Positions 22,801-32,900 of a stretch of DNA of 64,000 bases are shown piece after piece; positions within the stretch are counted from its first letter, which is position 1; each line of letters starts with the position of its first letter. The notes beneath the pieces are model-generated. The model worked only from the letters and a program-made list of their open reading frames with translations. It was not told the DNA's origin and did no database searches. The stretch covers positions 2,232,001 to 2,296,000 of the forward strand of contig JALJCQ010000001.1 of NCBI GenBank assembly GCA_023091665.1, in the 5' to 3' direction. The position numbers were made by a program, and so were the translations under genes. Source of the DNA: Pythium myriotylum (Eukaryota > Oomycota > Peronosporomycetes > Pythiales > Pythiaceae).

Positions 22801-24976
22801 AATCGGGACCTAGACGCTCACTTTCAACTGCAAGATGCTTACCGCACGAACGGATCACGCTCCGACGACGTGGCAAATAATTCACAGTGGTATTTAGGCG
22901 GCGCGCCTCGGCATTGGCATAGTTGTCATAAGCGACTTCAGCAGCGTCACGCGTAGGAAATGAACCAAGGTAGACAACCCGTAGTTCGCGTCGACCGTGA
23001 CGATCTTCTGGACGGCAAAACCTTTTGTACTTCGACTCGAACGAATGAGAACCACCGTACAGCTTCCGTCCGGAGTCAACTGTGATGCACGCTGACCACC
23101 CTGTAGTTGAATCTGTAGCTGATTTATCGGCGCCCCCTTCATATCGTACAAAGCCTTTCTTTCTTGCGTGGATTCTCCACGAATCAATTTCTTCCAAGAC
23201 TCTCACGGTTTGGAAACGAATCAAGTTGAGCTCTTTTAGAATCCGGTCGACTCCAATCTCCGTATCCTCGCGCAAGTTTTGCTGGAAGCTTGACATGCAC
23301 TCTTTACAGAGTAGCGCAAGACGGCCCAGGTGTGCCTCTCGTTTAATAATGCTCGAGATTACACTTTTTTCAAGCCAAGCTTCTTCTTCTTGGGCCCACG
23401 CTGTCATTTCGTCCTTTTCAGATGAAGAAATGAAGTAATGCCGTTTGAGGCACCCGATACCAATATGTTTTTGGTTCTCACGGGGGGGTGTCTGCCCAAC
23501 TCTACGGTGGCAGTGCATAAACAGAACCCACTCCCGGCAGAGATCGGCACTTGCTTCTTTACGTGAATGCACAACATCGCAAATACTCCGTTGATGAATT
23601 CGGTCTTGTTGCACGTGAATAATATCGCCGGCAACAACTCCACTATGTGAGAGAGACTCTGTATCTCGAAATCGCTGTCTCTCGTGCTGCAATACGTGCG
23701 CACTCATCCAACCTCCAACCTTATTCATAGCCTTAAAGTTACTTTCGTGGAACTCGAGAACTTGCAAGTTGGTCGGAAGTTGATCATGTGAACGCACTGA
23801 TTTTGCCTCGGAGTTAGTTCTCGACTCCATGAGTACTTCCAAGAGGCCGCGGATAATGCTGGATGTTTTAGGAAGCTCCTTCCGGAACAGTTCGACCCCT
23901 GCTGTACTCTTGAACTTGCGGGTACCATTATGCACGCCACTGAACAAATAAGATCCATTGACGTGGACAGCACCAGCTCCGCTCACGAGCCACGACTCTG
24001 CTGAAGATTTGATTAGCGTCAAGGTAGGTGCTGGTGGAGCACCATGATTTGAGCAACATTGCCAGTCTGCGGTCGGAGGCATATCATCGTCATAGTGACT
24101 ACTAGCTAGTAGATCGTCAGGGGCTTGAGTTGATGCTGCCGCATAATAGATAACATGCGTCGATAGCTCTTTCTCAGCACTGAGAACGACCCCAGGCGTC
24201 ACCGTGCGTGGTGTGAATGGAGGCGTGAGCAAAGGAGAAGCAAGAATCCATACACGGACATTGTGTTGTGGGGTAACCTGGATTGGCTCCAATACTACTG
24301 CATTGCCACCTTTGCTTTGATTGCCCGTGGAAAGGGTACGTAGAGAAGCGTATGGATCGACAAGTTGATTTCGAAGGCATTCAACTAGAATGCGATCATC
24401 ATCAGCCTGAAGACGAGTAGCATCGGCAGTCTTTCTGGCTTGCAAAGCTTGCTGGTAGCGCTTCGAGCGCTCGTCGAAACTCCAGCTTTTCTCGTTCTGC
24501 GAGAAAAGCACCATCGCAATCCGCGCCTCTTCGGCCAGCGCGTCAGCTTCTTGCATGGTCTGCGCCGCGCGTTCTTCTGCCCGCAGCAGTCGTTCGTTCG
24601 CTTCGTCGTAAGCGGCCTGCGAAAGTGCTCGTGCTCGCAGCGCGTCCATCGAGAGCGAGCCTTCAGACAACGGCTCGGATGCCCTCGGCGGTCTCCTCGC
24701 GTTGGGCAACGACGGCAGCCTGATGGGCTCATATGTACTCGCCGAGAGCGAGGAAGAGGCTGCGACTGCGAGCTCGCACCGAGCTGCGTCGCCATTGTTG
24801 TCGCTCGGTCTCAGCGGGTCGAACGCCGCGGACAGACGCAGTTCTGCGCGCTCGCGAGCCGCGAGCTGCCTCCGGATAGCGTCGAGCTTGTCGCGGAAGC
24901 GGTCAGTCTTGCGGACCGACGCCTCCCGCACGAGAGCGTCGTCGCCCCGCGCCTGTCTATGTTCGCTCGCATGCAT
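16820..24976 (-). CDS. Giant protein with AP2-like segment and IQ motif, unknown function
   Basis: One uninterrupted frame of 2719 codons. I start at ATG 24976 (MHASEHRQ); the frame opens 63 nt earlier only with a GTG. N-terminal 250 residues are charged and coiled-coil prone. About residues 610-690 resemble an AP2/ERF fold: WSACITV, then YLGSFPTRDAAEVAYDNYA and TTVNYLP, followed by a possible zinc pair (SCGKH...CIEC). Around 1030-1060 an IQ-type helix, VLVLQRWYRGYLGRLRNRA, should bind calmodulin. Residues about 1180-1760 contain four divergent copies of a beta-rich unit, and about 1910-1950 a coiled coil. No signal peptide or membrane segment is evident. I cannot name a family. Convergent with the oxygenase gene, divergent from the IQ-C2-PH gene. 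Confidence 0.85.
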   Translation of the reverse strand: MHASEHRQARGDDALVREASVRKTDRFRDKLDAIRRQLAARERAELRLSAAFDPLRPSDNNGDAARCELAVAASSSLSASTYEPIRLPSLPNARRPPRASEPLSEGSLSMDALRARALSQAAYDEANERLLRAEERAAQTMQEADALAEEARIAMVLFSQNEKSWSFDERSKRYQQALQARKTADATRLQADDDRILVECLRNQLVDPYASLRTLSTGNQSKGGNAVVLEPIQVTPQHNVRVWILASPLLTPPFTPRTVTPGVVLSAEKELSTHVIYYAAASTQAPDDLLASSHYDDDMPPTADWQCCSNHGAPPAPTLTLIKSSAESWLVSGAGAVHVNGSYLFSGVHNGTRKFKSTAGVELFRKELPKTSSIIRGLLEVLMESRTNSEAKSVRSHDQLPTNLQVLEFHESNFKAMNKVGGWMSAHVLQHERQRFRDTESLSHSGVVAGDIIHVQQDRIHQRSICDVVHSRKEASADLCREWVLFMHCHRRVGQTPPRENQKHIGIGCLKRHYFISSSEKDEMTAWAQEEEAWLEKSVISSIIKREAHLGRLALLCKECMSSFQQNLREDTEIGVDRILKELNLIRFQTVRVLEEIDSWRIHARKKGFVRYEGGADKSATDSTTGWSACITVDSGRKLYGGSHSFESKYKRFCRPEDRHGRRELRVVYLGSFPTRDAAEVAYDNYANAEARRLNTTVNYLPRRRSVIRSCGKHLAVESERLGPDYCIECVSKELSNGGMNTDGSGRSMGEWNPPFCFESGRNYILKLANDLDFLDQVAPVNRRLNKTIESDKLEPFPLLGNVFLLPKTPIDDPSLAFVALLRASSKSIPYRLIGSEGNTNLLEENAMEDTLDMDRILKAQRIFLQEIQIYHPELFRHRPEVEELNQLEARHLDVLIPSDSHAQRVVQALYWDRCAALRIQQQRSALPYRQDGVWCRPDAGEWAGLRVRGKHQQHVLFENRLLKAGKEMGKRRKSVLQVIRKLLKTPLYLIPSAEFIVAVISEGELVRGDVVMLEVKSAYRFLERYELWRVKVLVLQRWYRGYLGRLRNRATRRALHLATLTRQCFLDHVSTISRTVYTQHIAPRGLQVAISKLRQSAYTQTVRIDEELVVISIHSTNTMSGDSLLRETTTDLRNRQSTTIACESCRRVARSTVIYDAHQKAFVVINFVCCCKLLGPIQYPIESWFVRAYNPLSCVSYRLLIGKPILVQLIRHHGFTSASGELGLHPQPLAHCRALSESLATATVYSDYVSKLGSISLRNAENWRLLSGEAVERRKRAEVDLERARQKVMTLMRSYDVAVLDARKALDFTSRPFDKAQAWDPLENANDWRLLVHKRHTGKDLQLAIEDADRCRFELFQASASERYCRAQASQVRSRYESVWRRLILQQQILVSRWAMEMETYHSTSVRAMREICTTQLALRDTCYTPTRRILNIAPNVWRRADNSMSLLLLIDLPGLHRGRNILRRRVIQLRDRFTNKIQGPRQRLVVDVSSWTSNWKSEVGKGRNIWVSAYDPVTGKKQCIYLEWELVQLLATMQVVRSSETSERTRWSRIADKILSLCMLDRFTGKFTLQRLHFYHHLRLLRPHFLASRWFQDLRQGRKCGDGDEIFRQSATIHGRLCFVVVYENWGDLVVQVYRSNTAECYRVLMGIHSVFQLLSSKPLMLHLWICSVKSNQYPTTIVSVILSSLKFTPDERDLIMGNLAEVRPKSKPVCITTIIQNRRVIVKFRDTIGGDLHVTLFDTSESQTYRLHLELESIRCALKKVFLVEAKARRRNLLLTRNRYELCKWITTRLRFQRLLEHPEVLASSCSPLTSGTQVRVSLSMFNEWVVKSSRSPLSTVSKRDIDLFAARSDALLFHGLAHEQLAFVSEPRLAYSNEKAWIDTQDFVNNASGASTDVKVLKIDFYFKAHYIYARVRQQIQEEVTKRRESEEAQRLENEEVLSEAREIEDLCISSQHEMSRLFEALKALHTATRNRYTITDQIFDELLRRTRQPQYSRLQGPKRNKRKTNHVRPLDLVRAKSIVSRIMSTLRVGDDLAFELLLRQSLGVTGTLSMLDQHVTQIIAYLDEDVCPALQNFISKARVGFDPKPTLSTLRNTRSEFYDLLDSFRKVNSAEADPIDRITKSTASDESVSGTSRTGQNSDSNEVISFILPPTGAIEEICLNFNFKHLQSFSTCATTLVEKVASLFSSLQTWSSSSSGWSTKRIPKGIIVFNREVAVSARSVEWNPRASALAHEQVSGIAVFILNTSQFLMLTQANSLYQQLTSPTTVALSSQVESPYGSTKGAKRHTAQRSKQLLAWKQFSVERMHAARKVTQQRRHRVLLLESLEADSARERMTLATCSVDRFHAEWIFGNHASERFGSFAMSTLSQCLLLKHTRRDQWTLLLRDEHQTQLFFNDEQQAMPVLSEATHDVIQLQHVRVNVDDWQRPKRLIFSCRELQSRRGYFLDSSYLQLLKLIDAGSTEQKVSISRTQLASTEWRRLALESIKMLRLTPKQGSLSLSFVNEAVEQGIEMTEGLKLGNGLNDSICLSTEVACPTSSLPAARFLLTHREYQLRQATHFCSSRRWLKQQSQLRYSAVSRQLNEIKDNVNVRRLPLEWLRMTQEDWRSQELKGYFALKEKDLGKLKQAFRRFHQHSGSSSNLISNVGAMFMQIDRAMGAKENDKESDLATRYEEEAAQFLSSMEGMKWWCQKHRRDELRLDFADITQWWQWRRSK

Positions 24977-25487
24977 GCCGTCGGGGCGGTCAGACGCTCG
25001 AGGCGCATGCCGGCGCGGTGCCCATTGCTGCTTTCTCACAATGTTGTGCTGCCCATCGGCAACTCATCATGTTATTCTGTCTCTCACAGTACTCCTCCCG
25101 TGAGCTCCCCAACAGCCGCCACCACCCACATCTCCAAAATCTGAATCTCCTTCCTTCGGACGTTGGGTCGTCTGTCGGCGCGAGGCGCAGGCGGCGGCCC
25201 ACCAGAAGTGCGCTCCCAGAGACCCTCGTGGAGACTGCACGATACGCTCGTCCCACAGCAAAGCCGCTGGTCCTCTCAGGGTTTTTATCACGTAGCATTG
25301 TGTGTAAGAAGTATGTGCGGCCAGACATGCAGTCCCCTCCATGGAGCCTCCAGCACAGTGTGCTCGAGGGCCGTGAGGTTTTATGTGGATCTATACGACT
25401 ACCAAGTGCATCTGATTTTGAGGTTTTAGTGGTCGAAGCTGTTGCCCAGGCTGATGAAGGCGTCTTCATCTCTTCCTCGCCAGCCGG
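24977..25487. other. Shared upstream region of two divergent genes
   Basis: About 510 bp between the starts of the giant gene (minus) and the IQ-C2-PH gene (plus). Overlapping open frames occur on both strands, but none carries a recognisable motif. It presumably holds both promoters. An unseen 5' exon of either gene could lie here. Confidence 0.5.
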
Positions 25488-26780
25488 ATGGCGCGCACGC
25501 TGGCCGACGGCGCCCTCGCGCGGCAGAGCCTCTCGCTGTCGACGCCGCCGCGTGTCTCTCCCTCCGGCGCCGCGGCCGCTCTTCCTGCCGGCAACTTGCA
25601 CAGCTCCGCAGCCCCAGCCAACCCTGTCGTGGCCTTCAGACACGTGCGATATCCAGTTCGAGCACGGCCACCACCACCAGCAGCAGCAACAATAGCGCCG
25701 GAAGCAAACATGCCCGGGACTCCGCCGCTCGAAGGTCTAGCAGCAGTCGAGTCGTCGCCCAAGACTCCGCCAGAACCGAACGTCCCGCCCTTGCTCGTTC
25801 GCGATGTGAGCCGAGAAGAAGATCGTCCACGGCGTCAGTTTGCCGCAATGGTGCTACAGCGGTGTGCTCGTTACTATTTGGCGCGGAAAGAGCGCGCTAG
25901 ACTGAGAAGCGCGGTGGGCCGACCAGCACAAGTGCGAGTCATGAGTGTGACGAACCTGGAGATGCTCTGCGACTATCGCGACGTAGTCTCGGTGTTTTGC
26001 AACATTCGCATCCTCAAGAAGCCGTACGGACCGTTCATGTTCCAGTTTGCGTCGTCCAAGTGTACTCATGTAAATCTGCCGACGTGGAACGATGAGTTCT
26101 TCGTCCCGATGGTCTCCAGTCGATGCGAAGTTGTCGTGACGCTGATCGGCGTCTCGACGTCTGGCAGGCTTCGATTTCTTGGTCAAGCAGTGCTACCACT
26201 CGAGACTGGATGGGAGAGGCAGAGATCCGAGATTACTGCCCCGTTAGGGAAGTGGACGTTCCCGTTGGATGAGTCGCTGACAGGTCTGCATCGATTCGTC
26301 ACGGGTAACGTCTGCTGTGCCGTCACGCCTTTAACAGCCCGTAATACGTGCTTGAGCGGTCAGTTTCAGATGGCTCCCACGGTATTGCCGCAGCGATCAA
26401 GCTCGTTCTTCAGCTGGACAAGACGCAACTCGCTGCCTATAATGCTCACGTCCCCCCAGGCTGGCGAGCTTCCGCAGACTCCGACTGCCGTCCGGAAGGA
26501 GATGGTGATCCGGTGGGGCGTGCTCACGGACACTCATTTGCACCTCTTCGCCCACAGCACAGCTAAGCTCATCGCAAGTCTTGAGCTGTCGAAGCTTCAG
26601 CTGATCAAGTCTTCACCCCTCGCGAAGAATGCGAAGAGCCGGCGAGAGCCCGGTCGACTGTACGCACTCAAGATCTACGCGGCGGGCACGATGTACTCGA
26701 TGTTCGTGACCACGTACGCGCAGCAGCTCATGTGGGAGTTCAAGATCGACTCCCACCGCCGCCAGCTTCTGGTCCCTTGA
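25488..26780 (+). CDS. IQ-C2-PH domain protein
   Basis: Single exon, 430 aa. Residues 1-110 are Pro/Ala/Ser-rich. About 118-140 is an IQ helix (FAAMVLQRCARYYLARKERARLR). About 145-250 is a C2-like beta sandwich (VRVMSVTNLEM, then a W-DEF strand and LGQAVLPL); the calcium-binding aspartates of classical C2 loops are not obvious, so calcium-independent membrane or protein binding is more likely. About 335-425 is PH-like (VIRWGVLTDTHLHLF, ending MWEFKI). The combination suggests a calmodulin-linked membrane adaptor; the partner is unknown. The N-terminal 74 residues are uncertain, since a second ATG at 25710 would also leave all three domains intact. The neighbour across the divergent promoter also has an IQ motif. 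Confidence 0.75.
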   Translation: MARTLADGALARQSLSLSTPPRVSPSGAAAALPAGNLHSSAAPANPVVAFRHVRYPVRARPPPPAAATIAPEANMPGTPPLEGLAAVESSPKTPPEPNVPPLLVRDVSREEDRPRRQFAAMVLQRCARYYLARKERARLRSAVGRPAQVRVMSVTNLEMLCDYRDVVSVFCNIRILKKPYGPFMFQFASSKCTHVNLPTWNDEFFVPMVSSRCEVVVTLIGVSTSGRLRFLGQAVLPLETGWERQRSEITAPLGKWTFPLDESLTGLHRFVTGNVCCAVTPLTARNTCLSGQFQMAPTVLPQRSSSFFSWTRRNSLPIMLTSPQAGELPQTPTAVRKEMVIRWGVLTDTHLHLFAHSTAKLIASLELSKLQLIKSSPLAKNAKSRREPGRLYALKIYAAGTMYSMFVTTYAQQLMWEFKIDSHRRQLLVP

Positions 26781-26933
26781 AGTTGGACCCTCTGGGTCGT
26801 TATTTAACCGTTACAGTAAGGATCACGCCATTGGATGAAAATACATTACAATCAAATTTTGTGCCAATCACCAAGGAGAAAGATCGTGAAGTTCCTCGCC
26901 GCAGGGGGAGCTACTGAGCTGCAGGCAGCAAGA

Positions 26934-29900
26934 ATGGGCGATCCGAGCGCGGCGCCTGAGGCGCTGGGGACGCGTCTCCGCACGCTCCTGGCCGCCACCC
27001 AAGGGGACCCGGAAGCGGCACCGCTGGAGGCCGAAGAACTGGCGTTCTGGGCCGCGTTGGCGCCCGATGTCGCCGAAGACGTGGGCGTGTTCCTCGCGAC
27101 GACCAAGAACCCTGTCGATGCGCTCGTGGCGCGTCTGCGAGCAATGCTGGACGCAGGGCTTGCCGGGGCGGACGGAAGCGGCGTCGGCGTGCTACGCCTC
27201 GCTATTGCAACGTTCCACGGACTCAAGGTCGCCAAGAGATGGGACGCGCTGCAGCTGGCGTCTGTGACTCTCGTGGACACAGTCGCGGAGGCGATCCAGC
27301 AGCATGTTGAAGACGGCGCGATTGAAGTTCTGCTATGCCTGATGGAGTTGTACGAGGCGATTTTGCTCGGTTACCAGCACGACGGCTCGCTCTTGGTTCA
27401 GGCTCATCCGCAAATCGTGACTCTCGCGCCGCTGATCGCGGCGATCGGCCACGAGGATCTCGTACGGCGCTTTCTCGTCACTTCGTTGGCGCTCGTTCAT
27501 AGCCAGCGCGCGTATGAAAGTGAAAAGGCAGCCATCGAGCAGTGTCTCGTTGATGCGTTTTCGGTGGAGCTGGTCCGTCGCCCTGTCGCCGAGTGTGAAT
27601 CCGCTTTGCGAGACGCAGCATGGATCGTTCCGGCAGCTAAAGCCAACAAATACATCACCACGGTCGAGGGCAAATGGGTTCAGGATGAGTTTTCGAGTGA
27701 GCAGCACGCGTCGGCCGCGGCAGCTCCGCAAAACGCTGGCTCAATCACGTTGCGAAAGGTGGCCAACGTGCTGGCATACGATTTACATGGCACGATCGAT
27801 GATACGAGAGGCAAGATCCAGTTGCAACTAGACGGTGCACTCATTCGCCCCCTTGACGACAATGGACATATAGACTCTAATGCTCCATGGCAACTCGAGG
27901 GACATTGGGCTCAAGTCGTGTCGCCTGCATCTCATGATACCCCAGTTCAGCTCACTGCACCAATGATCAAGGCAGAGCCATGGAACTGCTCGGCTTGTAC
28001 TTTTAGCAACGAAGGGGGAAGCTTAAAATGCGCGACTTGCGGCACAGAAGCGCCGAAGAACTCAAGTTCTCAGATAACGAAAGCGGGGGCGAAGACGACC
28101 AACCCTGCTCCGTTTCTAGCAACCTTTGACGCTGAGCAGACGGTCATGCGTGTGCGTTGGTCTCGTGGTGAACAGTCAGGTGTATGGTTGGCGAGGAAAG
28201 ACATGTCTAACCCAGAGTTCAGCCTCAGTGATAATCTCAGTGAAGTCACCGCGAGCGCCATGGCGGACTCGAACGCGATTCCAGCGTACGCGTACTCGCC
28301 TCGAGGTGACGCATCCCGAGTACTTCTGCTTGAGAAGCCTTACTCTTTGTCGACGTATGGTGAAATGGCGATAGAGTTTTGGGTTCAAGTCGATTCTTGT
28401 TCATCCGAGAGAGAGAAACAGACGATTCTTTCAACGGGGGAGTTTGAGGTGTTCTTTCAGAGTGGTTTACGAGATCTTGTATGGGAAATCGGCTCTGGGT
28501 TACGAGTCGTTACGGCACCTTCATTCCCTGACGATGGTCAGTTCCACCACATTGTGCTTTTGTTCAAGAAGCAGTACCTCCAGATCTTGTTCAACGGGGT
28601 TGTTGTGGGCCACTCTGACCGCTCGATTTCTGATCAAGGCAACATAGTTGCCCGACGCACGTCGTGGGTATCTATCGGGGGCTGTGTGAGTGATGATCTG
28701 ACGCAAATGAGTTCGGTCTTCCATGGCGCGCTGCTGGATATGCGAATATGGAGCGACTTGAACGCCAGAGGTTTATTCTCTCCACTCAAGGCGCTAAATG
28801 GTTCGGAGGCGGGGCTAATTGGTTACTTTCCCTTGGTCGGAGAGTCTCCTAGAATCCTCCTCGACGCCTCTAAGCATGATAATCATGCGACCGTTTTTGG
28901 CTGCTCAGGGTACAGGTACGATCCTGGAACGCTCAAATCCAGACCGACGAATCTGTTCTTCCCTTCAAGTCCAGTAGGAACCATTCCTGTCGAGAGAAAT
29001 TTCTCAACTGCAGTGGGGAGCTTCGAGATCAGCGGAGTTGCAGCGCATTGCGACGTTCATGGAAAGCCAGCTCTCCGACTGAACCATCCGTCTGCAGTCT
29101 GGCACTCTTCACCAGTCTCCGTTGACAAGGATTTTCAAGCCGTGGTCACAATTGAGTCGACGGAACTCGTAACATCCCACGCAAACCAACTCGTGTTTGC
29201 GCTCTCTGAGGCATCGTTCTGGGACGCATCTCCGTTGATCAGTGAAGTCACTTGTCTTGGTCTACCCTTTGACAAAGAACTAAACGAGCATCTCTTCAGT
29301 GGCACTGCACTCTTCGTGGTTACAGAGCGATTTGTCGTTGATGGGTCATCTACACCAGAATCCGCAGTTGCTGTTTATGTGTGGAAGAACCACAGACCAG
29401 TCCAAGTATGTCGGGTGGCGAAGTTACCTGCTCGTGTCGACGGACCGACTGGGCTAGCAGTGTCGTATGCACGGTCTACACAAGTTCTTCGTGTCGAAAT
29501 TGTTGGCTCCGGAACTGAGGTCGAAGTTGCCATTGACATTGAGACTGCGTTAAGCCTACAGTCGCGCCGTCTGCGAACGGGAGTTATTCTGGCGTCGCCG
29601 CTCCTGGTGCCTAGTCCAAGTTCCACAGCTTCGCCATACACAACGTTGCTGACCTCGTGGACGTTCAAGAGCTTCGACGAACAACGTTTGGGTGTTGGTG
29701 TTATTGATACTATGTATCCGAGGCTGAAGCAAACGGCAGGTCCAGGAAACGCGGGTAGTCTCGGAGCCGGAGCAGACGTGACATCGCCTCCAACAATTGC
29801 TTGTACTCGCACAACCTCCGACGGAAGTGCAATCAAACAGGCTACATACGGATGCCAAACGTGCGGTGTTGTCCATGGGGCAGGCTTGTGCAATGTTTGC

Positions 29901-32900
29901 GCTATCATTTGCCACGAAGGTCACGACCTGGTTTACATGGGCTCTATGATCACCGCTTGTGCATGCTCAATGCGCAGCGTTGGGAGTTGCAAATGCTTAT
30001 CTCCTGTGATCGTGTCAGAGCACCCGAACCTGGTTCAGTCGACACCGAAAGTGTCTCAGTGGTATTGCAGTAGGTGCACAGTTGTCAATGCTGCTGGAGT
30101 TCGGGAATGCAGTGTGTGCGCAAACGTAGCCCCAGATAATTCTGTACTTGGACTTGCGAATGCTGCTGATAATGCCTCCGACTCTACCTCGCGTGCACTC
30201 GTTCCGGTACAACCAGCTAATACTCCGTTGGCAGTTGCAGCATCTACCTCGAGCGAGTGGTCGTGCCCCGCATGTACATATCTCAACTCCAGTACAGCCA
30301 CCAAATGCACGATATGTGAATCAGCTAAACCAGACGGAGTTCCCTCTGGTGACGGTCTACTAGCTCTCTACGACGCAATCGAGAGTCAAAAGGGTCAAAC
30401 TACTTCTGTATCGGTCCCTCAAGGTGGGTCAAGTTGGTATTGCTCTGCGTGCACTATGGAGAACAAGGGAGGCGACACTTCTTGCTTCATGTGCCAGACA
30501 CCAAGAATCGTTCCCGTAGCAAGCGAGGTGAAATCCGAAGATTTGAGTGTTGGGCAACCCGTACCAACGGCAGAGGTTATCTCCTTGGCAACCCCGATGG
30601 AAACCGATTCAACGACGGCTTCGCCCCCTTTGCATCTTGGAGTCGATCGTGTCTTGCAAACCACGCGCGAAGTCGTTAAACTTTGCTGTCAGTATGCTCT
30701 AGAATCTTCTCGATTGTCAGGAAGCGAACTGAACTTGATAGGAAGTGAGCAAGTATGGGATTCGACAACTGGACTTTTGACGATGTCCGTCACGGAACGC
30801 GCATTATCTGCCCAGTACGTGGAAGGTGAATACGCAGAAAAGGATGGGTATTTGCGGGGGTTATGTCGACTTCTCGGGGAAGATGAGGTGCAGTGGAAGC
30901 TAGACGGGCGGTTTAAGAAACTGACCCAGTCCCAAGAAAATGCACTGTCACTCGTATGGGAGAAAGACATGTCTCGATTCAGTGGAAAGTGGTACCGTGG
31001 AGATGGCTCAGGAGAGTGGAAATGCTTGTCGGCTCCCCTTGTGAACGACTTCCGCGGCCTCGCGCCTGTGGACGCCTCGAAGAGGGACTCAAGCCTTCAA
31101 CCGTTCTACTCAGGTCTTATCAACATGAAGCAAAACCTCACAAACGTTTGCTACCAGAACAGCTTCTTACAGTCGTTGTACCTAACACAAGATTTCCGTC
31201 GCTTGATTCTTGCGTCCAAGGCGGATGAATATTTGCATATGACAGTGGATGGCAAGCGGAATACCCAGGGCAACGTGCTCAAGTCCGTACAAGATCTATT
31301 TGCTCGTTTAATTGCCTCCCAGCGCACGGAAATCGATTCCCACGGACTTCAGCGGTGCCTCCCGGCTTCTTTCCAAGCAGGCAGACAGCAGGATACGTCC
31401 GATTTCGCTCATTTTCTGATCGACTCGCTCTCCCAGCAGCTAAATCAACACCCAAGCACTGTGCACGGGATCGATGAAGTATTTGGTGGAACTCAGGCGA
31501 CTATTCTGGCTTGCAAGACGTGCGGTAAGAAGTCGGTGAACCGCGAGTATTTCTGGGAACTGCTGCTCAACATGATCGATCTTCGGTACACTCCAATTAC
31601 CAGTATCTCGGCTGTGTCTGGAACGTCGGCTGTTATCCCGACGCCTCGCGGCTATGAACGGATCAATAGCGATCTGAACAAAGATCGCAATGGGGCCCCC
31701 TATGTCTACTTGTGTGTGAAGCGACGACCTGAGGTCTCTGTTGACGGGTCGGATGTTGAGCTTCCTATCACTGATCTGGTGGTGAGAGTCGCTGGCTTTG
31801 CTGATACCAAACCAGTCCTGGATGGGTACGAGCGAGTGGAACTCGATCTGAACATAGGAGGAAGCTCCGTAGTCGCCGGTGGCAAGAAGCAAGTATATCT
31901 TTTCTTCCGGCGTGAGCCTAATGGTTCGCCAATCACCGATTTGCAGCTGATATACGGGAATGAGTCAGTGCCTGACGGCTTCAAGCAGATCCGCGTGGAT
32001 CTCAACCAAGGAGAGGGGACGAAAGTGTTTCTTTGCTACCGCTGTGACATGCCCATAACCGATATGAAGATCGTCAACAGCGGTATTCCAGGTTATCGAA
32101 TGGTGGACCATGTTCTGAACTGCAGCAACGAAGATACAATCAAGCAATACCTGGCGTTTAAAGTTGGGGGATCGGAACCATGCATTACAGATCTTAGACT
32201 TGTACCGGCGAGTGAAGAAGCTCGGTATCATGAGAAAGGGTGGGAATCGTTGGGAAGTCCGTCTAGTACAGTGGAGGAAGATGTAGAGCCGGAGATATTA
32301 GTTGTCCGACGTGGCCATGGCAACCCTATATTTGCTGTGGACGTATTCCGTGCGCCTCGCCAGGTTCCACGCTACAACGATTACGAAGTTATTGATCTGT
32401 ATGGGTCGCAAGCGAGCATGGTTGGCAAAATGACTGGGAATATTGCCACAACACTGAAGGGAGATTGGTTAGGCGACGAAGCTGTTGACCGTGCGCGGAA
32501 GTCCGTTCGTATTCATTCCGTTTCAGATCCAATTCCTGAGCCATTGATCATCAAGGGCAGTTTCGAGGACAAGGGCGAAGTGAATGCAATCGCAACAGCG
32601 TCAGCGTCTTGGACTACCCCATCTGCATCTGACCTATCCGGTGCGTCATTGAGTCGAATACTACGCGTGACCGGTCACTGGAAAAGTTCGAAAACGAAGC
32701 AAGCTCAACTCTTCGATGTTGAGCTTCGCCCGGGCGGGGTGGATTCTGTTGGCAAGTACATGCTTAGTGGAACTATTGGCGACGGTCGTGGGCGGCCAAT
32801 TGCCATTACCGGAACCCAGACTTCCTCTAGTGTTCGAGTCAAATGGCCTATCTCGCAAATCTTCGTCCTCCGTGGAGATGAGCGGGTTCCTGAAGGCGCC

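Noticed and set aside
25018..25695. 225-codon plus-strand frame upstream of the IQ-C2-PH gene
   Set aside because: Starts inside the giant gene's leader, has Ser/Arg/Pro bias and no domain; overlaps the better-supported frame.
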